Shown here: positions 42,701 through 51,209 of the stretch, piece after piece
Numbering within the stretch: the stretch's first letter is position 1
Layout: every line of letters starts with the position of its first letter
Assembly: GCF_029504695.1 (NCBI RefSeq)
Contig: NZ_JAQFIN010000006.1
Span: forward strand, 124,001-188,000
Source of the DNA: Parabacteroides sp. PF5-6
Lineage (GTDB): Bacteria > Bacteroidota > Bacteroidia > Bacteroidales > Tannerellaceae
Length of the DNA stretch: 64,000 nt
Direction of reading: 5' to 3'
Notes under the pieces: generated by a model
The model's input: only the letters and a program-made list of their open reading frames with translations
Told to the model about the DNA's origin: nothing
The model's database searches: none
Made by a program: the position numbers and the translations under genes

Positions 42701-44152
42701 TTATACGTTCTCTCTAACTCCTTGTTTAATCTTATACCCTATCATCGCAATAAAAATACTCATCAGCGGGCTGATCAGGTTGAAGAAGCAATACGGCAGA
42801 TACGTCCAGGTGGCCACGCCCAGGACCGTTGCCTGCGTCATGCCGCAGGTATTCCAGGGGATCAACACGGAGGTGACCGTGACGGCATCTTCGGTCGTCC
42901 GGCTCAACAGGCAGCTCTCGTAGCCGTTCTTCCGGTAGACATCCTTAAACATATTACCCGTCAGGATGATCGAGATATATTGATCGGCGGTACAGATATT
43001 CAACAAAAGGCCGGAAGCAACCGTCGATGTAACCATACTCACCCGCCGTTTCATAAACCGCTTGAGCTGGCTGGTCAGGCTCTCGAGCATACCGCTGGCG
43101 GTCATCGCCCCACCGAAACACATGGCGCAGAGAATCAGCCAGATCGTATCCATCATGCCTGCCATGCCGCGGGTAGCAACCAGATCGTTCAGTTCGGCAT
43201 GCCCCATCTCCACCTGGGTCGAGCCATAGAGTGTCATAAACAAACCTTTGAAATTCGCGGCAAGCCCCACCTCGTTCCCGCCGGCAATCTCCTGCAACAG
43301 ATGGGGCTGAAAAAGAACGGCAAAGAGCCCGCCCAGCGCTGCCGAGACAAACAGAGTGATCAATGAAGGCACTCTCCGGGCAATCAGGATGCCGGTCACC
43401 AGGGGCACGATCAACAGCCAGGGCGAGAGATGGAAATGCGTCGCCAGCGCATTGGAATACAAGGCTACCTGTCCGCCGTCGGTTCCCGTATGGTTCAGTC
43501 CGGCAACGGTGAAGATCAACAGGGCGATCACCATCGAAGGCACAGTGGTGTATATCAGGTAACGGATATGGGTGAAGAGCGGCGTGTCGGTCACCGACGA
43601 AGCCAGGATCGTCGTGTCGGAAAGTGGCGATACCTTATCGCCGAAATAAGCACCCGAGATAATTGCGCCGGCCGTCCATCCTGTCGAGAAGCCCTGCGCC
43701 TCGCCAATGCCCATCAGCGCGATACCAATCGTGGCAATCGTCGTCCACGAGCTGCCGGTCATCACCGAAACAAGGGCGCAGATCACACAACAGGAAACCA
43801 GAAAGAAGCTGGGATGAAGAATCTGCATGCCGTAGTAGATCAAGGTCGGCACCACCCCGCTGATCATCCAGCTACCTGCCAGCGCCCCGATCAGTAAAAG
43901 GATCAACAATGCCGTAGCCACGCCCAGGATATTGTTGCAGATCGCCTTTTCGATCGTTTTCCACTGCACCCCACAGAAAGCCATCGCCAACAAAGAAGCC
44001 ACCGCCGTAGTAGTCAACAACACCACCTGGCTACCCCCGCCCAACGCATCCCCCCCGAAAACGCGGATCGTGAAAAACAACAAGACCACCAATACCACTA
44101 ACGGGATCAGCGAGAGCCAGGGTGAAGGCAATTTACGGGAGGTATCTTCCAT
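42701..44152 (-). CDS. nhaC: Na+/H+ antiporter NhaC
   Basis: Inner-membrane sodium/proton antiporter of the NhaC group (PF03553), 483 residues with about 11-12 helices. Seen: GSSWTTIATIGIALMGIG, SGAYFGDKVSPLSDTT (conserved Asp/Lys region) and ICTADQYISIILTGNMF. Start at 44152 (MEDTSRKLPSPWL); a TTG start three codons earlier is less likely. It exports Na+ and helps pH control. Two promoters in tandem are visible, at 44176-44207 and 44259-44290. It heads a run with rhuM and the sodium-coupled symporter. Confidence 0.93.
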   Translation of the reverse strand: MEDTSRKLPSPWLSLIPLVVLVVLLFFTIRVFGGDALGGGSQVVLLTTTAVASLLAMAFCGVQWKTIEKAICNNILGVATALLILLLIGALAGSWMISGVVPTLIYYGMQILHPSFFLVSCCVICALVSVMTGSSWTTIATIGIALMGIGEAQGFSTGWTAGAIISGAYFGDKVSPLSDTTILASSVTDTPLFTHIRYLIYTTVPSMVIALLIFTVAGLNHTGTDGGQVALYSNALATHFHLSPWLLIVPLVTGILIARRVPSLITLFVSAALGGLFAVLFQPHLLQEIAGGNEVGLAANFKGLFMTLYGSTQVEMGHAELNDLVATRGMAGMMDTIWLILCAMCFGGAMTASGMLESLTSQLKRFMKRRVSMVTSTVASGLLLNICTADQYISIILTGNMFKDVYRKNGYESCLLSRTTEDAVTVTSVLIPWNTCGMTQATVLGVATWTYLPYCFFNLISPLMSIFIAMIGYKIKQGVRENV

Positions 44153-44175
44153 TTGTGTCAATCGTTTATATCACG

Positions 44176-44207
44176 CAAAGATAAAGAAAGTCGAACACAG
44201 AGGCAAG
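44176..44207 (-). promoter_or_regulatory. nhaC promoter P1 (proximal)
   Basis: Minus strand: -33 CTTG (44204-44207), 20-bp spacer, -7 TATCTTTG (44176-44183). Confidence 0.65.
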
Positions 44208-44234
44208 CTTGCTTGACTATGTTGAGGCGCATCC

Positions 44235-44266
44235 TATCTTCGATTCCATTTATGGAATCAAAGATA
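44235..44266 (-). promoter_or_regulatory. Inverted repeat at the nhaC distal promoter
   Basis: Arms TATCTT-GATTCCAT (44235-44240, 44242-44249) and ATGGAATC-AAGATA (44252-44259, 44261-44266) pair with one mismatch around a 2-base loop. The right arm is the -7 box of P2, so this may be an operator or an RNA hairpin at the start of the transcript. Confidence 0.5.
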
Positions 44267-44290
44267 GTGAAAGCCGAGCGTAGAAGCAAA
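44259..44290 (-). promoter_or_regulatory. nhaC promoter P2 (distal)
   Basis: Minus strand: -33 TTTG (44287-44290), 20-bp spacer, -7 TATCTTTG (44259-44266). The spacer CTTCTACGCTCGGCTTTCAC differs at two bases from the one at 29039-29058. Confidence 0.75.
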
Positions 44291-44316
44291 CGAGTTTTTA
44301 TGTGTATCAGGTGTTG

Positions 44317-44419
44317 CGAAAAGGCCGCCGGAGTTTTCCAAAAGGCTGCCGGAGTTTTCAGAAAGGCTGCCGGCCTTTTTCAAAAGGCTGCCGGAGTTTT
44401 CTGAGAGGCCGGCAGCGAA
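44317..44419 (-). repeat. 3'-end tandem array B (21-bp units)
   Basis: GCCGG cores start at 44327, 44348, 44369 and 44390, exactly 21 bp apart, with a decayed fifth unit to 44419. The coding-strand unit is GAAAACTCCGGCAGCCTTTT. The array ends 9 bases from the stop of the DUF1573 gene and is followed by promoter P2. Related in core to arrays A and F. Confidence 0.83.
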
Positions 44420-44428
44420 TGTTGATTC

Positions 44429-45307
44429 TCATTCCAAAGCTTCTCCTGAAATCCTGATGTAAAGCGGTTCATCCGTATTGCAGCGCAAAGTGATCATTTC
44501 GTTGAAAGCACCACTACCGGCAGGAGTCATCTCGACTTCCACGGAAAGGGTTTTCCCGGGTTCGGCCGGATGTTTATCAAACGTGACGCGGGCACAACTG
44601 CAGGTGGTTGCCCAATCGATAATGACAAGCGGTTGCGAGCCGGTATTGACCACCCGGAATAAAACGGTTTTCTTTTCCGATCGTTCGAAAATACCCATAT
44701 CGGCTGCCGTCGGGAGGAGGCGTGCCGTCGTGCGGATTGCCGGAGTCGAATCCGGCAAAGCGATTTTTCCGCCCGTGATATGTTTCAGATAAAGTTCTTT
44801 TACCGACGGACTATGAATCGGATTACCGATCACCACCACCCGGTTCTCCCGGTCGAGCAGAAAAGTCTGGAATGCCATGTCGGTAGGAAAATGATTCAAC
44901 CGGTTCAATTCGCCCTCCGTATCCAGGCAGACCGGATAGTCGAATTGATCCCTTTTCATCGTATAAATAATATCGCGGGGCTTTTTGGCATGGAAGAAAA
45001 AAACAAAAGGAACAGCCTTGCCGGTGACTGTCTCGACCTCCCGGATCCATTCTCTCCATTTCAAAAGCTGGAGTTTGCAACTCACACAGCCGGTGGAGTC
45101 GACATAGGCCAATACTTTGTATTCGGAATCCGGAACTTGCCAATCGAGGGTATCGGCGAACAGGGTGAAGACCGGCTTTTGAGGGAAAACGACCGTTTTC
45201 CCCTGCCACTCTTTCTCCAGGCGGGTAATTCTTTCTTTTTCTGTTTCTTTACAGGAGCTAATAACGAAAATAAAAATGCACAACAAGAACAAATAAGGCC
45301 TTTTCAT
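44429..45307 (-). CDS. DUF1573 lipoprotein with thioredoxin-like CxxC
   Basis: Exported lipoprotein of 292 residues (lipobox ISSC, Cys19). Residues about 60-185 look like a thioredoxin/peroxiredoxin-type fold with Cys74 and Cys77 (TGCVSCKLQLLKW), and residues about 195-292 are DUF1573, a PapD/Ig-like beta domain with the conserved ATTCSCARV cysteines. The pairing is common in Bacteroidetes secreted proteins of unknown function; a redox or metal role is possible. Monocistronic. Promoter elements are not clear; array B lies just past its stop. Confidence 0.8.
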   Translation of the reverse strand: MKRPYLFLLCIFIFVISSCKETEKERITRLEKEWQGKTVVFPQKPVFTLFADTLDWQVPDSEYKVLAYVDSTGCVSCKLQLLKWREWIREVETVTGKAVPFVFFFHAKKPRDIIYTMKRDQFDYPVCLDTEGELNRLNHFPTDMAFQTFLLDRENRVVVIGNPIHSPSVKELYLKHITGGKIALPDSTPAIRTTARLLPTAADMGIFERSEKKTVLFRVVNTGSQPLVIIDWATTCSCARVTFDKHPAEPGKTLSVEVEMTPAGSGAFNEMITLRCNTDEPLYIRISGEALE

Positions 45308-45402
45308 CGAATATGTATTTTCAAAGCCGTAAATATAAGGATTTAAAACCTATTTCCGAACGGGATTCCCACCGAAGGCATTATCGGTTTCGAGCGGTAA
45401 GG

Positions 45403-45442
45403 AAACAAAAAAAAGCAGATGAAGGAGACCTCCACCTGCTTT
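45403..45442 (-). terminator. Terminator of asd
   Basis: Minus strand: stem AAAGCAG/CTGCTTT with an inner GGAG/CTCC pairing, then eight T. Confidence 0.8.
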
Positions 45443-45464
45443 AATCTATGGATAGATAACCGAT

Positions 45465-46475
45465 TTATTTTACATTTCCCACACGGATCAGGTATTCGGC
45501 GATCTGAACGGCGTTCAGCGCTGCCCCTTTTTTGATCTGGTCGCTAACGGTCCAGAACGTCAAACCGTTCGGGTTGCTAATATCTTTACGTACACGACCT
45601 ACATAGACGGGATCTTTGCCGGCAATGAAGAGCGGCATCGGATAATCCTTATTGGCCGGATCATCCTGCAGGATGATACCTTCGGTCGAGGCAAAGGCTT
45701 CGCGGGCTTCCTCGACACTGACCGGACGCTCGGTCTCTACCCAGGTCGCTTCGCTATGGGCACGCATCACCGGGACACGGATGCAGGTCGCACTCACCTC
45801 GATATCGGAATGCATGATCTTACGCGTTTCGTGATACATCTTCATCTCTTCTTTGGTGTATCCGTTATCGGTGAACACATCGACCTGGGGAATCAGGTTG
45901 TACGCCAGCTGGTAAGCGAACTTCTCTACGGTAGGGGCTTCGCCTTTCAAGAGTTGTTCGTATTGTTTCTCCAGCTCCGCCATCGCCGTTGCACCGGCGC
46001 CGCTGGCAGCCTGATAGGTGGATACGTGTACCCGTTTGATATGGGAGATCTTTTCAATCGCTTTCAAGGCTACAACCATCTGGATCGTCGTACAATTCGG
46101 ATTGGCAATGATGCCGCGCGGACGATCCAAAGCATCTTCCGCATTCACTTCGGGAACAACCAACGGCACCTCTTTATCCATCCGGAATGCGCTTGAGTTG
46201 TCGATCATAACCGTACCGTATTTCGTGATTGTCTCGGCAAACTCAACAGAAGTACCTCCGCCGGCTGAAACAAAAGCAATGTCGATTCCTTTGAAGTCGT
46301 CGTTATGTTTGAGTTCCTTAACGGTGTACTGTTTATCTCCGAAGTTATAAACACGTCCGGCACTGCGAGATGAGCCAAAAAGCACCAGCTCATCCATCGG
46401 GAAGTTTCTCTCAGCTAATACGCGCAGGAATTCTTGTCCTACCGCTCCACTTACTCCAACAATTGCTACTTTCAT
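45465..46475 (-). CDS. asd: Aspartate-semialdehyde dehydrogenase
   Basis: NADPH-dependent enzyme making aspartate semialdehyde from aspartyl phosphate, feeding lysine/diaminopimelate, threonine and methionine synthesis. 336 residues from the ATG at 46475 ([16 protein letters not shown]); a GTG three codons upstream is less likely. Nucleotide motif GVSGAVG (7-13), catalytic Cys128 in [18 protein letters not shown] and VPEVNAED are present. Cytoplasmic. Monocistronic with a clear terminator. Confidence 0.96.
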   Translation of the reverse strand: MKVAIVGVSGAVGQEFLRVLAERNFPMDELVLFGSSRSAGRVYNFGDKQYTVKELKHNDDFKGIDIAFVSAGGGTSVEFAETITKYGTVMIDNSSAFRMDKEVPLVVPEVNAEDALDRPRGIIANPNCTTIQMVVALKAIEKISHIKRVHVSTYQAASGAGATAMAELEKQYEQLLKGEAPTVEKFAYQLAYNLIPQVDVFTDNGYTKEEMKMYHETRKIMHSDIEVSATCIRVPVMRAHSEATWVETERPVSVEEAREAFASTEGIILQDDPANKDYPMPLFIAGKDPVYVGRVRKDISNPNGLTFWTVSDQIKKGAALNAVQIAEYLIRVGNVK

Positions 46476-46491
46476 TTTGAGCACGAATTTA

Positions 46492-46522
46492 TTTGGTTTA
46501 TAAAAAAATAATCATAACTTTG
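46492..46522 (+). promoter_or_regulatory. Promoter of the lamin-tail protein gene
   Basis: -33 TTTG (46492-46495), 19-bp spacer, -7 TAACTTTG (46515-46522). It lies just upstream of asd, leaving a leader of about 80 bases before the ATG at 46609. Confidence 0.6.
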
Positions 46523-46573
46523 TTGTGAAACCTTAATAAGCCAGCAACTTACGTCATGTCATTTATTGGGGTG

Positions 46574-46581
46574 CAAAGATA
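46574..46581 (-). promoter_or_regulatory. -7 box of asd
   Basis: Minus strand TATCTTTG. It faces the plus-strand promoter at 46492-46522, so the two leaders would overlap by some 40 bases. Confidence 0.45.
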
Positions 46582-46608
46582 ATCAATTATTAACAAAACC
46601 TGACGATT

Positions 46609-48969
46609 ATGAGACATTTCTTCTTAATTATCACGATTTTACTTCCTTTTTATGTTTCCAGTCAACTAAACGAAACGTTTGACGGACCGGAGGTGACCAC
46701 CGCTTATTCCTGGTTGGGGAATACCGAGCGCTTTATAATCAACGCGGATAGTGAATTGCAACTGAAAGGCTATTCAGGCGGCGGGGAAGAGAAGCTCTAC
46801 CTCGCTGCCGTTCCTCTCTATGGCAATGAATGGCATGGGAAAGCCCGGAGCGAATACAAAGGCACGGTCAATAATTATTTCCGTTTCTTCCTTTGGTGTG
46901 AAAAGCCGGATCTGGTTAACCCGGGTGAGGCGATCTATGTGCGGATGGGGTATACGAAGAACAATATCGCTTTGTGCTACCAGCGGGGCAATATCGACAA
47001 AACCACGTTGATCGAAGGACGCGCTTTGTTTACGGACGCGCAGGAAGTGGAGTTCAAAGTGACAATCGATGCCGATGGGAACAGCGTTTTGTATAGCCGC
47101 TGCGTTGGCGAGGCGGAATTCTATGAAGAGGGAACAGCCTCCATCCCGGTCTATACCGACGATCCGGGTTACTTTATGATCGGTGTGAAGTACAGTTCCC
47201 AGCACGGGAAGAATAAATATATAGATGATCTTTACGTTCAGGCGTTTGATTCTCGGGAGGATCCGGGAGAAGGGGATCCTGATCCTAATCCTGATCCGCC
47301 TCTTGCCCTGGAAGGGGTAGAGCAGGAGAATGGAGAAGAATTATTGATGTGTTTCAACCGTCCGGTGATTGCCGATCAGGCCGGTTTGAGTTTATCCGAA
47401 CTGGGAGCGGTCGATGAGCTTTATCAAACCTACGATGAATTGATCCTGAAACTGGTCTGGGAAGAATCGCGGGAGGAAGGGAAAACCTATACCTTATATT
47501 ATAGTGGGTTGTCGGATGAAGACGGTAACCTGTGCGAAGGGGAATATACGTTCACCTCCCTGTTCGGCCCGACCGTGACGGAGCCCACGGAAGAGCCCGA
47601 GACACCCCAACCCTCGGAATCAGGTTCTATCCGCATCAACGAGATCATGGCCGATCCGAGCGGCCTAAGCGAATTGGCGCAAACGGAATATGTTGAACTG
47701 TACAATACCACGGCGGAGAGTATTGCCTTGAACGGATGGACCTTTGTTTACGGAGATACGCGGGTAGCCCTGGCGGATGTGGATTTCCCGGCGGAGAGCT
47801 TCCTTGTCCTGTACCGGGAAGGGCGTGAAATCCGTATCGACGAAGGGGGCGAAGCCATGCCGTTGGCTAAATTCCCTGCGCAACTGGCAAATACCGGAAA
47901 GACCCTCCGCCTATTGGACCCTACCGATCAGCAGGTCGATGAGGTGACATACAATCAGGCGAAAGCCGGGCAAGCCTGGGAATGGTCGGAAGAGGGCTGG
48001 TTCCTGTCGACGGATAGCCGGGGAGGCACACCGGGAAGCCCGAACTCCACTTTTTCCGACGATCCTGAACCGGAAGAACCAAAGGAACCGGAAGAGCCAA
48101 AGGAACCGGAGGAACCGGAGGAAGAGGAAAATAGTGAGGTTGAGCCGTTCGATATCCTGTTCAATGAGCTTCTGCCCAATCCGTACGCGGAAGGAAGTGA
48201 GTATATCGAATTGTATAACCGTTCCGGCATTCCTCATTCGTTGAGAGGGCTTTCGATTGCGGTAAGGAAGGCGGATGGAACGCTCAGCACGACGTATCGG
48301 CTGTCTGATATTACCCCTCTACTGGCGCCGGGCGAATATATTCTATTGACTAAAGCGGAGGAGGGAGTTTATCCCTATTACCCGATACCTTATCCGGAGA
48401 ATATTTATAAGGTAAAGCTACCGGTATTGAACAATAACGGCTCAACCCTGGTATTGTTTCGTACGGCAGATCAGACGGTGATCGATGAAGTCACCTATTC
48501 CTCTACCTGGCATCATAGCGCTATCCGGGAAGAGAAAGGTGTGGCATTGGAGCGTATCGATCCGGAAGGAGAAACGCAGGACGAGAACAACTGGACTTCG
48601 GCAGCGGAAAGTGCCGGCTACGGCACTCCCGGTTATCAGAACTCACAGTATATGCAGCAGAAAGAAATAAGCGAAGACCCCACCGGCATAGAGAAACCGG
48701 AATACTCCCATCAGACCGGCCTTTATTCGATCTTTTACTCCCTCGATCAGCCGGGTTACCGGTGCCGTGCCTTTATCTACAGCCTTTTCGGACACCGCGT
48801 GGCGGAGATCGCCAATAACGAACTAACGGGAACCAATGGAGTGCTTTCCTGGGACGGATCCGGCTACCGGCAGAACAAACTAAATCCCGGCCCTTATATC
48901 TTTTATATAGAGCTCTACCACGGGAAAGGTCTGGTCAAGACCTATAAAGAAGTGTTTCTGGTGTATTAA
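46609..48969 (+). CDS. Secreted lamin-tail-domain surface protein
   Basis: Exported protein of 786 residues. Signal peptide (MRHFFLIITILLPFYVSS); an N-terminal lectin/jelly-roll-like domain (about 20-215); a Pro/Asp linker; an Ig-like domain (about 230-325); two lamin-tail domains, one beginning near INEIMADPSG (about 343) and one near FNELLPNPYAEGSEYIELYN (about 525), separated by a PEEPKEPEEPKEPEE-type acidic linker; and a C-terminal beta domain (about 700-786) of the T9SS/gliding type (GVLSWDGSGYRQNKLNPGPY). It probably acts on or at the cell surface. Its last codon overlaps the convergent C11 gene. Confidence 0.82.
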   Translation: MRHFFLIITILLPFYVSSQLNETFDGPEVTTAYSWLGNTERFIINADSELQLKGYSGGGEEKLYLAAVPLYGNEWHGKARSEYKGTVNNYFRFFLWCEKPDLVNPGEAIYVRMGYTKNNIALCYQRGNIDKTTLIEGRALFTDAQEVEFKVTIDADGNSVLYSRCVGEAEFYEEGTASIPVYTDDPGYFMIGVKYSSQHGKNKYIDDLYVQAFDSREDPGEGDPDPNPDPPLALEGVEQENGEELLMCFNRPVIADQAGLSLSELGAVDELYQTYDELILKLVWEESREEGKTYTLYYSGLSDEDGNLCEGEYTFTSLFGPTVTEPTEEPETPQPSESGSIRINEIMADPSGLSELAQTEYVELYNTTAESIALNGWTFVYGDTRVALADVDFPAESFLVLYREGREIRIDEGGEAMPLAKFPAQLANTGKTLRLLDPTDQQVDEVTYNQAKAGQAWEWSEEGWFLSTDSRGGTPGSPNSTFSDDPEPEEPKEPEEPKEPEEPEEEENSEVEPFDILFNELLPNPYAEGSEYIELYNRSGIPHSLRGLSIAVRKADGTLSTTYRLSDITPLLAPGEYILLTKAEEGVYPYYPIPYPENIYKVKLPVLNNNGSTLVLFRTADQTVIDEVTYSSTWHHSAIREEKGVALERIDPEGETQDENNWTSAAESAGYGTPGYQNSQYMQQKEISEDPTGIEKPEYSHQTGLYSIFYSLDQPGYRCRAFIYSLFGHRVAEIANNELTGTNGVLSWDGSGYRQNKLNPGPYIFYIELYHGKGLVKTYKEVFLVY

Positions 48970-50108
48970 TAAACCGTTTTCGTCCAGCTGAGCTTGGACA
49001 GGTACCAGTCGTTTAAGGTGGTAAACGATTGGCGTAGCGGGTAGATCGTCAGTCCGGAATAGGAAGAGACGGTGACGAATCTGTTACTTGCTCCGCTGCA
49101 GTAGATCTCGTCGGTGATCGATTTATTTACGACCGTACGGGCTAATGCCTGGTTCAACCGGGTCTTTTGCGCGTCGGTAGCCAAAGCCGACATGACGTCG
49201 GCAAAATCATACAAGGCGGGGTTCCCGGATATATTGGATAATAACTGGAATTCTCTGCTTGGATTGAGTGCATACATGCCTTCCACGCCTGCGGCAGACA
49301 GGATCTCCTTGCTGATGGCTGTCAGTTCCTCAAGCCCTTCGGTCTTTACCACCGATAAGCTACCGTACGGATTGCTATAGCCCAGGTAATAGTTATGAAA
49401 AGAATTGACTATGTTCTCATAGTCGGGAGTCGTCGTGAAGAAGTAAGGCAGCATCTCTTTGAAAGGAAAGCCCGTCCCCATAATCTCCGAGGTAGAGGAG
49501 ATATAATAGTCGGCACAATTCCGAAGTTCGTAAGCACATTCTATTGCGCCCATGCTACAGGCGTCGAAAGCCAGAAATTCCAAGGGTAAGCCTTTTAGCG
49601 CTTCGGCCAGATCAGGGATTTCCATATTCTTACCGTTCTCTTCGCCATACGAGCGCAGCATATTCTTATAGTTGGACGGAAACCAGGCAGTGGCATGGCT
49701 CGAAAAGATCATGCCGTAGCTGTCGGCCGGGAATTCCGTAAACACATCGTTGATAATCCCGCGCATCGCCGTGACGTCGAGCGCGCTTTGTCCGTTATAG
49801 TCGCGAATGAAATGTTTGGTTACTACGCCGCCTTTCCCTTCTTTGATCTGGTATAATTCTCCGTTCAATGTCTTTTCCGTCTTGTCGTACCAGGAGTAAT
49901 AAACGAGCAGGTTGCCGCCGTTCAGGTTCTTCTCGGTGGCTACCTCGATCATGTGATCGATGTTCGTATTCAGGTAGCTGCCTAAGTTGCTGGCAACCAT
50001 ATAAACCAATACGGTACGCGTGGGCGTGGGCTCCGGTTTGTCGGAATCTCCACAGCTTGAAAACCCGAGAACGCAAATAAGTAAGTATATGATGTATTTA
50101 GTCTTCAT
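48966..50108 (-). CDS. Clostripain-family (C11) cysteine peptidase lipoprotein
   Basis: Caspase-fold cysteine peptidase (PF03415), 380 residues with lipidated Cys19 (GFSSC). Catalytic dyad His138 (SSHATAW) and Cys184 (FDACSMGAIE). The family cuts after Arg or Lys and often self-activates; the self-cleavage site is not obvious here. Exported to the outer membrane as a lipoprotein. Its TAA shares the TTAA with the convergent lamin-tail gene's stop. Promoter at 50133-50164. The neighbouring DUF5119-like and AraC genes lie in the same direction, but they have separate promoters or gaps. Confidence 0.9.
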   Translation of the reverse strand: MKTKYIIYLLICVLGFSSCGDSDKPEPTPTRTVLVYMVASNLGSYLNTNIDHMIEVATEKNLNGGNLLVYYSWYDKTEKTLNGELYQIKEGKGGVVTKHFIRDYNGQSALDVTAMRGIINDVFTEFPADSYGMIFSSHATAWFPSNYKNMLRSYGEENGKNMEIPDLAEALKGLPLEFLAFDACSMGAIECAYELRNCADYYISSTSEIMGTGFPFKEMLPYFFTTTPDYENIVNSFHNYYLGYSNPYGSLSVVKTEGLEELTAISKEILSAAGVEGMYALNPSREFQLLSNISGNPALYDFADVMSALATDAQKTRLNQALARTVVNKSITDEIYCSGASNRFVTVSSYSGLTIYPLRQSFTTLNDWYLSKLSWTKTVY

Positions 50109-50132
50109 TGTTCAAAACTTATAATTAGCTTA

Positions 50133-50164
50133 CAAAAGTAAACATATTGAATCTTTAAAACAAT
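50133..50164 (-). promoter_or_regulatory. Promoter of the C11 peptidase gene
   Basis: Minus strand: -33 ATTG (50161-50164), 20-bp spacer, -7 TACTTTTG (50133-50140). The -33 box touches array G. Confidence 0.65.
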
Positions 50165-50206
50165 TTTAATCACCGAATGTTCGGATAAAATCACTGAATG
50201 TTCGGG
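50163..50206 (-). repeat. 3'-end tandem array G (two 22-bp units)
   Basis: Units at 50185-50206 and 50163-50184 (22 bp each) around the near-palindrome CCGAACATTCGG. The first contains the TGA of the DUF5119-like gene and encodes its last residues (PNIQ). Confidence 0.78.
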
Positions 50207-51105
50207 CAGGCGTCAATGGATTTACAGACGAGGTTTATTTCAGGCTCAGCTTCCATGTTGACCAGCGCGTCGATATGGACCTGTATATTCTGTTGGTTGA
50301 TGCTGAGCAGGCCTAATCCCATATCGATCGTAGAGGTGATATGTTGCCCGTTCTTCAGGGTGAAGTTTAGGGTCAGTTGGTGTGATACGTTTTCTTCTTT
50401 GGCGTTGTAGGCACCGTCGAGCAGAATGGTTTGGTTCTCAAAGCCCAAATCGCTCTTCTCGAAAGGCAGGGACAGGGTCGTGGTCGCATTTCTTTTTATC
50501 GTGCGATTGGGAATGGAAAGAAAAGGGGAGACGCCCGAGAGTACGCCCCGACAATCTACGATCTGCTTATGGTATTTGGGGGGGATATTGACTTTGAAAT
50601 AAACGTTTTTGGTGAAGAACGTAGGGGTGATCGTTGTGGTTATATCCTGATTGGGTTTTACTTCGAATTCCGGGATGACTATGCCGTAGACCGGTAGGGT
50701 TGGTGTTTTGGCATGTCCGTTTTCTCCTTCTTTGAAAGCGACTTCCATGGCGTCGAAATGGGTTCTGTTGCGCAGTTGGAAGTTGTCTTTCCCGTAGTTG
50801 TAGACCAGTAATCCGTATTTTCCGGGGCTTAAGGCGATCTTGAGTGTGCCCGAATCGGTATCGGTCTGTATCATGGGACCGTTATCGGCCGGGTAGAAGC
50901 AAAAACGCAAAACGTCGTTAGGCATACCCTGTTTGCTTATGCTATCCCACCGAACGGTAAACGAGACATAGCCAAATTGGGTAGAGGTAGGCACCGGCTT
51001 GCGTTTGCATCCGACAAGCAATAGGCAGCCCCAGGTTATACAACCTATTATGACGAGCGCATATAAAGAAACTTTATAGCGCTTTCCCCCAGTAAAATCG
51101 AACAT
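50191..51105 (-). CDS. DUF5119-like fimbrial-accessory lipoprotein
   Basis: Exported lipoprotein of 304 residues (lipobox LLLVGC, Cys33). The FTVRWDSISKQGMPNDVLRFCFYPADNG start and the LSPGKYGLLVYNYGKDNF stretch match what I recall of DUF5119, a Bacteroidetes family related to Mfa2/FimB anchoring or accessory proteins. Beta-rich overall. No fimbrillin gene is adjacent, so the fimbrial role is inference. Its C-terminus (PNIQ and stop) is made by the tandem repeat at 50185-50206. An AraC regulator lies upstream on the same strand after 104 bp. Confidence 0.7.
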   Translation of the reverse strand: MFDFTGGKRYKVSLYALVIIGCITWGCLLLVGCKRKPVPTSTQFGYVSFTVRWDSISKQGMPNDVLRFCFYPADNGPMIQTDTDSGTLKIALSPGKYGLLVYNYGKDNFQLRNRTHFDAMEVAFKEGENGHAKTPTLPVYGIVIPEFEVKPNQDITTTITPTFFTKNVYFKVNIPPKYHKQIVDCRGVLSGVSPFLSIPNRTIKRNATTTLSLPFEKSDLGFENQTILLDGAYNAKEENVSHQLTLNFTLKNGQHITSTIDMGLGLLSINQQNIQVHIDALVNMEAEPEINLVCKSIDACPNIQ

Positions 51106-51130
51106 TTCAACAAATTAATTCACTCGCGGG

Positions 51131-51138
51131 CAAAGTTA
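51131..51138 (-). promoter_or_regulatory. -7 box of the DUF5119-like gene
   Basis: Minus strand TAACTTTG, no clear -33. Confidence 0.45.
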
Positions 51139-51209
51139 AAAGAAAAGAATTCGGAGGAAATTGTGTATTCTGTTCAATAAGTTGTAAATATTAAATCGTA
51201 AACGGGGAA

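Noticed and set aside
44235-44266. Invertible promoter
   Set aside because: The inverted repeat has a 2-base loop, too short to contain an invertible promoter segment.
50163-50206. tRNA or small RNA gene between the C11 and DUF5119-like genes
   Set aside because: Only two repeated palindromes; no cloverleaf or terminator.
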